Source: Ceratotherium simum simum
Taxonomy: Eukaryota > Chordata > Mammalia > Perissodactyla > Rhinocerotidae
Direction of reading: 5' to 3'
DNA: 64,000 nucleotides
NCBI RefSeq assembly: GCF_000283155.1
Contig: NW_004454266.1
Coordinates: forward strand, 3,208,282-3,272,281
Part shown: positions 1-11,880 of the stretch, piece by piece
Numbering within the stretch: position 1 is the first letter of the stretch
How the letters are laid out: each line of letters starts with the position of its first letter
Made by a program: the position numbers and the translations under genes
The notes under the pieces: generated by a model
Database searches by the model: none
Told to the model about the DNA's origin: nothing
Seen by the model: the letters and a program-made list of their open reading frames with translations, nothing else

Positions 1-6
1 ATCGAT

Positions 7-87
7 GGAACCTTTCAGTATGGAGCCTGAAATCATGTTTATTGACGGGAACTTTTGGGCATGGAGGCTAAAATCATGTTTAAAGAT
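7..87. repeat. Two-copy tandem repeat, unit about 40 bp
   Basis: Two adjacent imperfect units, about 7-46 and 47-87. Both run from GGAAC-TTT through ATGGAG-CT-AAATCATGTTTA. The array may continue left of the window edge. No coding potential is apparent. Confidence 0.6.
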
Positions 88-1591
88 TGGAAATGATTTA
101 AGAATTCATTGTATTGAAACCTCATGTTTTAGAGGACTAACCCTGAGTAATCATCATTGATACCACTTTCAGCAAAAACTCAGGGAACCACCAACCTAAT
201 GTGTACTCTTTTCTTTTCTTTCCTTTCACCTTATAATTCTCTTTTTGAATTCTTCAATGTAATAGAGTAATTTATTTTTTCCACTTCTTACTTTGTTCTT
301 CCTATACATACCAACATCACATCAATCATTCTGTTTTCTATTAAAGCCATTGGGCCTTTTCTTGGAAATAAACTTCTCTTTCTCGCTCTCCCTCTCACAC
401 ACACATATGCACACGCACACAAACACACACACACAGACACTATGATGCAAGATTAATAGTAAATAATACCTAAACAAGGGTAATATTTCATAATATCACT
501 AAAGTAGAGAAAAGAGTCTGGCATATGGTAGATTCACAAAAATTGTGTTGAATAAATGAAAATATGGAAGAAGTTTAAAATTTGTAATAGCTTATAGAAA
601 GTGAATTTAGGAGTAACAGAATATAAGTGTATAAGGGAAAAACAAAAGAAATCTTGAACAACAGTTAATAAGCAGTCTTGACTATTCAAACTTAAGATTT
701 CTTTTTAATGCTGTGTTGTAAGGACCCTTGCAGGACTCTGTTAATCTTTTGTGAACATCCTTTTTCTGTTAGCAAAATCCATGACCAGGCAAGAGGATAT
801 TCTGCCACCTCGCTATTATGCTTTTCTTGTTGGGTTCTTGGTGCCCCTAATCATTTTAGTCCTAAATCCTTCCAGTGATTGTTTTGGTGGCTGTTGTTAC
901 TGTATCTCCAAAGAGTGAAATTAATTTGGAATAGTAAGTTTTAAAATGCAATAAAATGATAATAGAGTACCTGGATTCTAAGTACAAATCAATGACTAAT
1001 AAGCTTTGAGGTTCTAAAGGCTGCCACCCTCATCCCTATTTCCTGGCCTTCTCTCCTTCCAACTAAACGAGATACTGTTGCAAGATTTTAACAACAAATA
1101 AAAGACAATGTTTTAGCTATTTACTGAAACCTGGTAGGTTTATGTTCCAATAGATCTATTATCACATTTTGAATATGCACTCCTCACTTGCAGACACTTT
1201 AGTGACAGCATGGTTCTTAATTTCTATATCTTCCAGATTTTCAGGCCTTGTTTTGAAATATACAAAATAAGAAAACTGGCATTGGTCACCAGAATTTGTT
1301 TTATCAAATGCTGTTGGTGCTTACCTTTGCTTCTTCCCTCTATCCTTGTGCTTAAGGATTTACAGAGAAGGAGCTTCTCCAGTCCATCATGGTGCTAGTT
1401 GGAGGCTCTTAAAATATTTTCAAATAGGCTGTTGTTTCTCAGAGAGCACTGAAATATCTCGTAACTTGGTCTGCAAGATGATTTTAAATGATTTTGTTCT
1501 TCTCACTGATGCACAGAAAGTGATTTGAAGCAAGAAGGCACATATTCTAATAAAACCGGTAAAATCATTGTAACTACAAAAGTAGAATCAA
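88..1591. other. Unclassified intergenic DNA
   Basis: AT-rich sequence with no ORF above about 62 codons and no recognisable repeat apart from the CA run. Short reading frames near 1210-1528 have no domain-like features and are probably chance. Confidence 0.5.
392..440. repeat. (CA)n microsatellite, interrupted
   Basis: A CA-rich run broken by TATG, CG and AA interruptions. It follows a short TCTC-rich stretch. Confidence 0.85.
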
Positions 1592-1607
1592 ATTGACATA
1601 GGCATTT

Positions 1608-1717
1608 ATTTTTATTTTTATTTCTTTATTTTTCTTGTGAGGAAGATCAGCCCTGAGCTAACATCCACGCCAATCCTCCTCTTTTTGCTGAGGAAGACCA
1701 GCCCTGAGCTAACACCT
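1608..1717 (-). mobile_element. ERE SINE, 5'-truncated
   Basis: Only the 3' tail part of an ERE is present: two tandem blocks containing CCTGAGCTAAC after a T/TTTA-rich tract, which is the A-tail on the opposite strand. It is flanked by a perfect 16-bp target-site duplication, ATTGACATAGGCATTT, at 1592-1607 and 1718-1733. This is a genuine truncated retroposition event rather than a deletion remnant. Confidence 0.9.
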
Positions 1718-1739
1718 ATTGACATAGGCATTTTAATAC

Positions 1740-2205
1740 AAATTTCAACATGTTATATTATTTTCCTAGTCCTCCATAACACAGTGCCACAAACTAGATG
1801 GTTTAAGACAACAGAAATTTATTGTCTCTCAGTTGTGGAGGCTAGAAGTCCAAAATAAAGATGTTGGCAAGACCTCTGAAACCTGTAGGGGAAAATACAT
1901 CCTTGCAGTTTTCTAGCTGCTGGTGCTTTGCTGGCAATTTTGGGGGTTCCTTGGCTTACAGCTGCAGCACTTCAGTTACTGCCTCGGTAGTCACGCAGTA
2001 TTCCCCCCTGCCTGTCTGTCTTTTCTGTTTTTCTAATAAGAATACCAGTCATATTGGATTAGGTCCCACCCTATTCGAATATAATCTTCCCTTCAATTGA
2101 TTACATCTGCAAAGACTCTGTTTCCAAATAAGGTCATATTAATAGGAACCAGGGGTTAGGATTTCAACATATCTTTTGAGGAGACACAATTTAACCCAAA
2201 GAAAC
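1740..2205 (-). mobile_element. MLT1-like LTR (MaLR, endogenous retrovirus-like)
   Basis: The sequence matches, in reverse orientation, the layout of mammalian MLT1 LTRs. That layout includes the region around CAACAGAAATTTATTG, the GGAGGCTAGAAGTC block, the CTGCAAAGACTCTGTTTCC block, and a GACACAATTTAACCC end. No internal viral genes are attached, so this is a solo LTR or LTR remnant. The subfamily is not resolved. Confidence 0.8.
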
Positions 2206-3694
2206 AGTATAGTGTAATCATACCTGTCAAATTATAACAATTCTTTATTATAAATGCCTGGTATGCAGTGATAAGGCTAAGATGCAAGTATTAGTTCTAT
2301 CCTATTACAAATTCATGAATGAGGTACATTGTGACCATGATAATTGCTAAGATTATTATTGATACTGTTGCTATTTCTCTTCTTCTGATTGGTGTGTAAT
2401 AGAGGAAGTTCACAGCAACAGGAAAAACTGATTTCCCTTAGTTGGCATGAATATCCAATGAATGCTTTTCTCCTATACACACCATTGTTACACTTTTGAG
2501 ATCTAAAACATAAATGTAGATTTCATGCTTATAAGACCTAGCACCAAGCATCTGGTATGAATTGGAAGAGACAATACTTACGTCTTTCACTTCTCTATTG
2601 AAGTGGTTTTTAGCTATTCTGGAGTTTAGATTCCTCTTTCAGTCTAGAATTTAATCTAAGTAAAGAGCAAACTCATGCATAGACACCAATTCTGCAGGTA
2701 GCACCACCACCTTTTGAGTCTAAGAAGTCAGGAGCAAAAGGAACAACCTCAGGGGCCTTTGGAACATTTGAATGGATGTTGGGTTAAGAATATGGCATCT
2801 TCTTTCATAGGAGAATAACAAAGATTACTGATATCCAGCTACCTTCTTAAAGAAGCAAGATGGTCTTTGCAAGACCACTACAGTTCTATGAAACTAGAAG
2901 ATTTGCATATTGATGAGAAAGTTAATATCTGGCAGATGAAACCACATGATTGCTGGTCCCCAATGAGTGCTGATACCTTCAGTAATTACTAAGTGGTGTG
3001 TGGTCGTGGAATTGGAGAAATGTTAGGGGATGAATCAGATAGATCAGAATCCTTAGAATAAATACAGATCCATGTATTTAAAGAACGCTTTAAATGCCAA
3101 CCTTGGACAAGATAATCCTTGAAAATGGTTAATCATCAAAGTCAAGCAAAATGAAAATTGCTACTCTCTCAGGCTAGTTAAAGGTAGTACCAATTATTTT
3201 TATAATTATTGTTAGCATAACTTGTGTCATCCCCAGGCTATTTCCAGGAATATTGTCCACTCATTTTATAGAGTCTTTCAGTGCAAAAAAGGGAATATAA
3301 ATTAGAGTGGACAATTGAGTCTGTCGCCAAGCAGAAGTTGGAATCTGTGAATTCTATGGAATCTGCCCATGAATAAAAGGGCTAATACTATATCTGAGGG
3401 ATATATTTATGTCACCAATGTCAAAGTACATGCTTTAGGGAATGAGATACATGAGGATGTATTTATTTTTAGTGGTCTCAAGAGTGTTCTGCCTCATGTA
3501 ACTCATTAGCCTTAGTTCAGACATCCAGAGTTTGGCTGCTTCTGGGGAGCAGCCAAACAGGAAGGCTCTAGAGAGGTGACATCAACAGATAGTCTAGTTT
3601 TTCTTGCCAAATTGGCAAGGAGTGAACATATTGTCTCTACTTATCTTCCATTTCTCAAATCTAGTACTATTGACTGCACTTGCTTTTGCTAGGC
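2206..3694. other. Unclassified intergenic DNA, possibly old LTR-element interior
   Basis: No long ORF. The style around 2700-3640 is suggestive of decayed ERVL/MaLR interior, but I cannot align it to a family from memory. It contains the hairpin at 3530-3558. Confidence 0.35.
3530..3558. repeat. Perfect 11-bp inverted repeat (hairpin)
   Basis: GTTTGGCTGCT at 3530-3540 and its exact reverse complement AGCAGCCAAAC at 3548-3558 flank a 7-nt loop. It is strikingly perfect for old AT-rich intergenic DNA. Function unknown. Confidence 0.8.
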
Positions 3695-3945
3695 TTCAAA
3701 TTCTTTTTTTAAATTGAGATATAATTGGCATATAATATTATTTAGTTTCAGGTGTTATATATATATTGTTAAATGATCACCACAATAAGTCTAGTTAACA
3801 TCCATCACTGCACATAGTTACAAATTTTTTTTTCTTGCAATGAGAACTTTTAAGATCTACTTTCTGGCAACTTTCAAATATACAATATGATTATTAACTA
3901 TGGTCTCCATGCTCTACATTACATCCTCATGACTAGTCTTTAAAT
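3695..3945 (-). mobile_element. Old L1 3' end fragment
   Basis: Reverse-complement L1 3' UTR landmarks: an A/T-rich start, TTGAGATATAATTGGCATATAA, a TTTCAGGTGT block, and ACTATGGTCTCCATGCT. Strongly diverged, with no coding content. Confidence 0.7.
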
Positions 3946-4313
3946 TCTTCGTCCTTATCCTTCATCTTTAAAATATCATTTTTCCTACTTAAAAGAGAAA
4001 AAAAGTATTCATTAAGCATAAGTTTCTGTGCCTTTTTTTCATATTAGTTATATTCTTCCACTATTGCTGACTTATCAAAATAAATGTTTTCCAATGGTAC
4101 TATCAACTCTATTGTCTTCTACTTTTTTGAGATTTTGTTACTCAGATATATCTAATATATTCCATCTTCAGCTCCTTATATCCAATTATCTGTTTATCCA
4201 TAGCCTAAAAATATGCTCAAGTGTATCCTATCAGAAAAATAAAATTAAAATTAAGTCCCTCTCCCCCCATCCCACACTCTTCTAGCTCTCCCGTTCATTA
4301 ACTTAGAATCTTT

Positions 4314-4552
4314 TTTTTTTCAAGGAAGATCAGCCCTGAGCTAACATCCGCTGCCAATCCTCCTCTTCTTTTGCTGAGGAAGATTGGCCCTGAGCTAACA
4401 TCCATGCCCATCTTCCTCTACTTTATATGGGACACCACCACAGCATGGCTTGACAAGCGGTGGGTCGGTGCACGCCTGCGATCCGAACCTGCGAACTCTG
4501 GGCCGCCGAAGTGGAATGTGCCCACTTACCCTCTTGCGCCACTGGCCAGCCC
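4314..4552 (-). mobile_element. ERE SINE, full length
   Basis: Starts with a poly(T) (the A-tail), then the two CCTGAGCTAACATC tail blocks, a body containing ACAGCATGGCTTGACAAGCGG, and a tRNA-like head ending GGCCAGCCC. Flanking copies of TAGAATCTTT lie at 4304-4313 and 4553-4562. The right copy is also the left flank of the neighbouring L1. Confidence 0.95.
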
Positions 4553-4561
4553 TAGAATCTT

Positions 4562-4562
<1 letters not shown>

Positions 4563-4596
<34 letters not shown>

Positions 4597-5054
4597 CTCA
4601 TTTATTTATTGTATTTTTATTTTTTTTTATTGTGGTAACATTGGTTTATAACGTTGTATAAATTTCAGGTGTATATCATTATACTTCTATTTCTGCATGG
4701 ATTACATCATGTTCTCATGTTCACCACCCAAATACTAATTACAATCCATCACCACACAGATGTGCCTAATTATCCCTTTTGCCCTTCTCCCCCCTTTCCC
4801 TCTGGTAACCACCAATCCCATCTCTGTCTCTATGTGTTTGTTTGTTGTTGTTATTGTCTACTACTTAATGAGTGAGATCATATGGTATTTGACCTTCTCC
4901 CTCTGACTTATTTCCCTTTGCATAATACCCTCAATGTCCAAGTGCCCATCAAGGGAAGAATGGATGAACAAGATGTGGTATGTATACACAATGGAATACT
5001 ACTCAGCCGCAAGAAAAGATGAAATCCAGCCATTTGTGACAACATGGATGGACA
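4563..5054 (-). mobile_element. L1 3' end with 5' inversion (twin-primed)
   Basis: A (TTTA)n tail at 4563-4605 leads into - strand L1 3' UTR to about 4938. The orientation then flips: 4940-5054 is + strand L1 from the end of ORF2, with a GTGCCCATCAAGGGAAGAATGG-like start and ending ATGGATGGACAT. The two parts are adjacent in a normal L1, as expected from twin priming. TAGAATCTTT recurs at 5055-5064 as the right target copy. Confidence 0.88.
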
Positions 5055-5067
5055 TAGAATCTTTTTG

Positions 5068-6130
5068 ATAGTACAGAAAATGTCCATATTTGTTCTCCTC
5101 TCATCAATACTTCTAAATGTTCCTATTTGTATTCTTCTCCTACCACTCTTGTGAAGCCACTTTCTGTGAAATCTTCAATATCTTTCCCATCATACAAGGT
5201 AGATGAGCTAACCTTCACCTTGCTTAATATAATTTGGCATTGATGACATTCCCTTCCTTCAAGAAATTATGCTATCTAGTGGATTCTCTCTGTTTGTTTT
5301 TCTATTATTTCTTGGACTCCTGATTTTTCCCTTTTATTTCTCATTGAGCACAAGCTTCAATGTTTAGATTTCCCAAAATTATATCCTCGGCTGTCTTTTC
5401 TCTCTGCTCACTGATCCTGAGATACTTTGACATTTCCATGGCTCGAACTACCATCTATCTATATGGTAAATCTTCATTCCATATCTACAATGTAGACCCT
5501 CTCTTGAGTTCCATACTAAAGCAAATGGAATCTTGGCTGTATACACATGGATTATTTGTGAACTCTAAAATTTCAATGGTTTTACAATCTAATTAGTCAT
5601 CTTCTGAAAATAGTTCCGGTCTTGTTCGTGTCAAATTTCCATAATTGTACTACCAAACCCTCAGTAACCTCAGTGAGAATCCCCTGAATTTTCCTTGATT
5701 CTTCCCTTCATTTTGGTCACAACATTGAACCCAAGCTTTATTGGTTCTCTTTCTGACATGGTTTTAGAATACATTCACTCTCCAGCACACATTTTCCATT
5801 TGTTATAAACATATTAATTAAGACCTTTTTATTCTTACATGAACATTTTAATTCAGCTCCTGCTTAAATTTATTTAGCAATGAACTACTGTCTTCACAAT
5901 AAAGTGTAAACTTCTAAGCATGGTAGTCAGAGACCTTCTTGATGTGGTGTTTCGCTATTTTTCTGGTTTCTCAGATCAGCTTTTCCCTATGATGCTCCTT
6001 TCACTTTGAATGTTCTTATATAGTAGATGTCTTTTCAATCATCATAGTTCAGTTAAAACATTTCTTACTCTATGAAGTGTGTGTTCTTCCAGGTAGGGTT
6101 GACAATGCCCTATTTTATGCCCCAGAAGTC
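5068..6130 (+). mobile_element. Probable L2 LINE fragment
   Basis: The order of blocks resembles the L2 3' region: a diary-like tract near 5430-5520 with TCTATCTATATGGTAAATC, then ATAAAGTGTAAACTTCTAAGCATGG at about 5900, then a CAGCTTTTCCCTATGATGCTCC region. It is highly diverged with no usable ORF. Boundaries are approximate, and another old LINE is possible. Confidence 0.5.
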
Positions 6131-7230
6131 AAACCATATCTATGAAACAAAGAATTAAAATAAGTCATATAAGCACCCATCTTAAGATATCATTAAAAGG
6201 AACCCAAAGAAATACAAGAGCAATTGTTAATAACGAAAAATATCAGAATCAATTACCTAAAAAGACATTGAGATGGATTCTTGTTCAGGAAATGGATCTG
6301 CTGTGGTTTTTAAAGCCAAACTACTACGAGAGCTCTCTAGAGTTATAGTTACATGTTATATAAATAAGACTTTTAAGTCTATTCCTTTCACTTAAATTTT
6401 TACTCCTTTAAATCTAGAATGTCTCTCTGAATTATTTTATAATTTCACTTTCTTGGTCAATATTATATATCCATTGACCTGTCATTTTTATACATTACTG
6501 TGGTCTGTTAGACTTACGGAAAACTTATACCTGCCTTATTAATGTTTCATTATAGTTAGTAGGTATACATAGAGAATTCTCCTCTCAAGAAATGAGAAAT
6601 CAAATCTGAGCAATTAGTATTCTTCTTTAGGACAATTTGTTTAACTTACTACCTTGGAACTGTTAAAGCCCAACTTTGTTTAGTCACCTGATGTGCCTGC
6701 TTGGGTTAATCAGCTGTTAAACCTCTTCTCTGTTTTTTCCCCATTGGTGATCATCAATCAGCACTTTCTGTTTTTGATATAGCTACTACTTATTCTGGAG
6801 TTAGTTGTCTCATTAAAATGATTCTCTACTTCCTTAAACAGAAGAAAATGGGCATATGTTATAAACAAGTACATATGTAGGAACATTCCCTTGCTTATAA
6901 AATAAATTTAAAAAGTAAACATTAGTCTTACTAGAAACAAAATCATAAGTGCTAGGAACATGAAATGCTTTTGCTACTCTCTGTATTAATTAACCTTGTT
7001 CTGATAGTGTTAGCCAATAAAATTAGATAGGAATAAAAAATAAGAGCTATAAATATTGGAAAAGAAGGAATAAAATATTAATATTTGCATCAAATATGAT
7101 TATAGAATTAAAAAACCAGAGCTATAAAAGTTGTTTCCACAACAGTTTGTTTAACAAGCTTATGGAATACGAAATTATCATTCAAAATCAATACTTTTAA
7201 CACATCCAAAGGATAATCTGTTGGAAAATA
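6131..7230. other. Unclassified AT-rich intergenic DNA
   Basis: No recognisable repeat and no credible gene. The 68-codon frame at 6142-6348 is lysine- and isoleucine-rich, as expected by chance in such DNA. Confidence 0.5.
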
Positions 7231-9070
7231 TACTGTGATAGAAGACCTTAACTATAGTCACCATGCTGTATCTTAGATCCCCAGATCTTACTCATCTTTT
7301 AACTGGAACTTTGTACCATTTGACCAACACCTCCTCATTTCCCCAACCTCCTAGCTCCTGACAACTGCCATTCTACTCTCTGTTTTTATGAGTTTGGCTT
7401 TTTAAGATTCCACATATAAATGATATATAGTAGTCATCTTTTTCAGTCTGACTTATTTCACTTAGCCTAATGCCCACAATGTCCATTCATGTTGTCTCAA
7501 ATGGCAGGATTTCCTTCTTTCTCATGGCTGAATATTATCCCATGCTATATGGGTATATGAAATGTACCACATCTTCTTTATCCATTTATCTGTAGATGGA
7601 TGCTTAGGTTGTTTTCATATTTGACTAGTGTGAATAATGCTGCAATGACCATGGGACTGTGGGTATTTCTTTAAGATCCTGGTTTTATTTCCTTTGGATA
7701 TGTAAACAGAAGTGGGTTTACTGAATCATATGGTAGTTCTACTCTTAATTTTTTGAGGAACCTCCATACTGTTTTCCATAGTGGGTGTACCAATTTACAT
7801 TCCCACCAACAGTGTACAAATGTTCCCTTTTCTCCACATCCTCACCAACACTTGTTGTCTCTTGTCTTTTTGATAATAGCCATTCTAACAGGTATAAGGT
7901 GATATCTCATTGTAGTTTTAATTTGTATGTTCCTGATGATTAGTGGTGATGAGCATCTTTTCTAGTACCTGTTGGACACTTGTATGTCTTCTTTAGAAAA
8001 ATGTCTATTCAAGTTCCTCACCCATTTTTTAGTCAGATTTTTTTTTTTTGCTACTGAGTTGTAAGAATTCCTTATATATTTTGAATATTACTCCTAATTA
8101 GATAGGTGGTTTGCAAATATTTTTTCCAATACATAGGTTGCCTTTTCATTTTACTGATTATTTCTTTCACTGTACAGAAGCTTTTTAGGTTGATATAGTC
8201 CCACTTATTAGCTTTTGCTTTTGTTTGTGTTTTGTGTCATGTCCAAAAATTGTTGCCAAGACCAATGTCAAGAAGCTTTTTCCCCTTGCTGTCTTCTAGG
8301 AGTTGCTCAGTTTCAGGTCTTATGTTTAAGTCTTAATTAATTTTGAGTTAATTTTTGTGAGTAGTGTAAGGTAGGGGTCCAATTTCATTGTTCTGCATGC
8401 GATTATCCAGTTTTCCCAACACCATTTATTGAAAAGACTGTACTTTCCCCATTGTGTATTCTTGGGTCACTTGTCAAACAGTTGACATATACGCGAGGGT
8501 TTATTTCTCGGCTGTTAATTGTGTTTCTTTGGTCTATGTGTCTATTTTTATGCCAGTACTATACTGTTTTGATGAATATAGTTTTGTAATCAAGTTGAAA
8601 TCAGAAAGTGTGATGCCTGCAGCTTTTTTCTTCTTTCTCAGGATTGCTTTAGCTATTCAAGGTCTTTTGTGGTTCCATACAAATTTTAGAATTGCGTTTC
8701 TTATTTCTGTGAAAAATGCCATTGGAATTTTGATAGAGATTGCATTGAATCTATAAATGACTTTTGGTAGTATGAACATTTTAACAATATTCTTCTCATC
8801 CATGAACACAGAATATCTTTACTTTTATTTGTTTCTTCTTCAATTTCTTTCATCAGTGTCTAGCAATTTTCAGTGCACAGATCTTTTGCCACCTTGGTTA
8901 AATTTATTTCTGAGTATTTTATTGTTTTTGATGCTATTGTGAAGAGGATTGTTTTCTTTATTTATTTTTCAGTTATTTCATTGTTAGTGTATATAAAAGC
9001 AACTAATTTCTGTATGTTGATTTTATATTCTGTACTTTACTGAATTTGTTTATTAATTCTAGCAGTTTTA
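7231..9070 (-). mobile_element. Old L1, 3' UTR and distal ORF2
   Basis: Reverse-complement L1 runs from the 3' UTR through the ORF2 C-terminal part and back into the reverse transcriptase region at about 9000. Many stops interrupt ORF2. This is an old eutherian L1 type, distinct from the younger L1 at 17.2-24.5 kb in its 3' UTR. Confidence 0.85.
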
Positions 9071-9590
9071 TTTTTACAAAGAGCACCTCAGATTTCAGCC
9101 TGAGATTAATAGCTTTGTGCAGATTCAAGGCATTAAATAGAAATACATTTCCCGATTTGGAGAATCCATTCCCAGATGAAAGAATTTATTTTTATGAGAC
9201 AAACAATGAAAAGAGAAATAAACTGTTTTATATGTAGATAAGAAAAGGATATGAATGAAAAAGTTAAAAAAAAATCCTAGAATGTTCTGTGTACCGGAAT
9301 AATTTTGGAGGAAAATCCTAACTTATGGGGATTTTGGTTCCCTTATAACTTTATATTGATTGCACACATAGTTATAACGATTTATCTGAATACAACATTT
9401 ATGAGCAGGAATTGTTGCGGTTGTATATTAGATAATAGAAAGGGATTTTATGTTGTCAGAATAAATAAGTATTTATTCTTAGATGGAAGAAATGATAGAT
9501 AAATGGAGAGATAGATAAATAGATGTAGGTAAATAGTCATGAAGTTCATGTCAGCAAAAAGATGAGGGAGAATTATTTATCAACTTTCCG
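9071..9590. other. Unclassified spacer with short GATA/AAAT-rich tract
   Basis: Lies between two L1 fragments of opposite orientation. A weak AGATA/AAATAGATG-type simple repeat occurs near 9495-9535. No gene is visible. Confidence 0.45.
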
Positions 9591-11050
9591 AAGTTACTAC
9601 TGAAATTGGAAAAATGTCTGAAGGACAGAAGCAGCCCTTTTATCTTTCCTGATCAAAAACAACAATTGGTCCAAAAGCCAAACCAAATGCAAAAGAAGTA
9701 GAAGAAAAGATAAATAAAGATAAGAGCAAAAATAATGAAATAGAAAACACATAATCAATAAAGAAAAATCAGTAAGACCCAAAGCTGTTTTCTTGAAAAT
9801 AATAACCAAATTGATAAAATCATAGCAAGACTATCAAATTTCTAGAAAGACTAATCAAGAAAAAAAAGAGAGAAAGGACTCATTACCAATATCAAAAATG
9901 AAGGAAGGTCTTATAAGAAAACAAACTTCAGAATCAAATCTTGCACGAATATAGATACAAAAACCTTGATAAAATATTGGGAAAAGTTGAGCAATATATA
10001 AAAAGCATAATACATCATGACATAGTGATTTTTATCCCAGAATATAAGGCTACTTAATATTCAAAAATCAGTTAATATAATTCAGCACATTGACAGGATA
10101 AAAGGTAAATATATAATCATCTCAATAGATGCAGAAAAACGTAAAATTAAAAACCATTCATGATAAAACCAGAAGGAAACTTCCTCAATCTGTTAAAGAT
10201 CATCTATGAAAATCTAGAACTAAAATCATACTTAATGGTGAAATGATAAATGACTTCCCTTTAAGCTGAGAATGAAACAAATCTACCTCATAACTTTTAA
10301 TCGACATTATATGGGATATTCTAATAAATGCAATGAGGTGGAAAAAGAAAAAACAGAAAATTTGAAAAGAAGTATTTGGAGACACAGTGATTTTGTGCAG
10401 AAAAACCTAAGAAATTCACAAAAAGTATTAAAACAGAGTGAATTTATCAAGGTTTTAGGATGCAGGGCAATTTATGAAAACAGATTCTCTTTGTATATGT
10501 TTGAAAAATGAAATAAAATCCAATTTACAGTAGTGCCAAAAATAAAATGATTAGAATAAATTTATTGAAATATATTCCAGGCCTCTATTCTGAAAATATA
10601 AAACATTGTTGAGAGAAATGAAAGACCTATATAAACGGAGAGATGTACTATGTTTATGGGTTAGAAGGCTCAATATTGTTATGATGGGAATTTTCCCAAA
10701 ATGTTGTATACAGCTAATACAGTTCCAATCAACATCTCAGCTAGCCCTTTTTTAGAAATTGGCAGGCAGATTATATAAAGTTTATACAAAAATGCAAACA
10801 ATAATGCCAAAGGTGGATGATTTGAATTAGCTACTTCAAGATACATTGTAAAACTACAATAATCCAATAGTATGGAATTATCATAAGGATGGACACAACA
10901 GATCTAGAATCAAAATAGAAAGTCCAGAAAGAGTCCCACAGCCATGTCAACTGAATTTCATAAAAGCATGAAGAAAATCCAATTCTGAAAAGAACATTTC
11001 CAGACAACACTTGACCATCATATTTATACATCTATGAATACACGTATTTA
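9591..11050 (+). mobile_element. Old L1, ORF2 middle portion
   Basis: + strand L1 sequence from the endonuclease/RT linker (near 9770, the segment that reads as CTGTTTTCTTGAAAA) through the reverse transcriptase region, near 10030-10200 and 10570-10640. It then runs on toward about 11040. Numerous stops and frameshifts leave no functional protein. Confidence 0.75.
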
Positions 11051-11880
11051 AAAAATGAACCATGACTCATATCTCATACCTGACCCCAAATTAGCTAGAC
11101 AGTGTTTGCTATACAACTTCGGTAAAACATAATTTTGCTCCAACTGTCCTCAGGAATAAAATCAGAGAAACATAGAATCTCTATGTTTGTAAAATTTTCA
11201 TATCATCCCCACCTCAAGAGGTTGCTTTGGGTTGCACATAATGGGGTCTAGTCTTCTGCAATACACAAAGCCTCAAAGAGGATTTAATATTCAGAGAGCA
11301 AAATCAGGATACAGGCCAAGAACCACAAGGGAATTGAAGAAAACAGCCATTTCAATAAAAAGAAAAAAATACTAGATTAAAAAATTTAACAAAATATGGA
11401 TAAATATAAAATGAGCCTAGTATGGGTTAAAAGAAATAAGAGAAAGTATTACCAACATGAATCAACTGAAAAAATAAATAAAAATGGAACCAAGGTGAAA
11501 TGACATAAAATATATATTTGTTTTAATAAATGCCATAGTAGGTAACAAGTACAATGTACATCTGCACAACAAATTAGTGAACTAGTAGGACAGAATCAGG
11601 AAATCTCATATAAATAAAAAGGGGAAGAAAAAAAAACCAGACCAGCAAATTGGGGAGAGATGATGAACATAAGTAAAATTGTTAACATTCAGCTAATAGG
11701 ACTCCAAGAATGAGAAAAATAAATATGGAGAGGATGAAATACCTAAAGAGATACTTTTTGGAATTCAAACAAAAAGTAGAAATTTCTGTTTAAAAGAGAA
11801 AATAGAATTTCAAAGCGGAGAGATAAGGAAAAACCCACATTGAGGCACATTAAAGTTAAATTTAAGAATATCAAAGGTAG
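11051..11880. other. Unclassified, possibly distal 5' UTR of the next L1
   Basis: A-rich, with no gene. The part after 11640 may belong to the 5' UTR of the old L1 that is recognisable from about 11.9 kb; I cannot fix the boundary. Confidence 0.4.

Noticed and set aside
7231..11050. Opposite-strand L1 fragments as one ancient twin-primed insertion
   Set aside because: The two pieces overlap on the L1 map in the reverse transcriptase region by several hundred bases, which twin priming does not produce. They are probably independent insertions.
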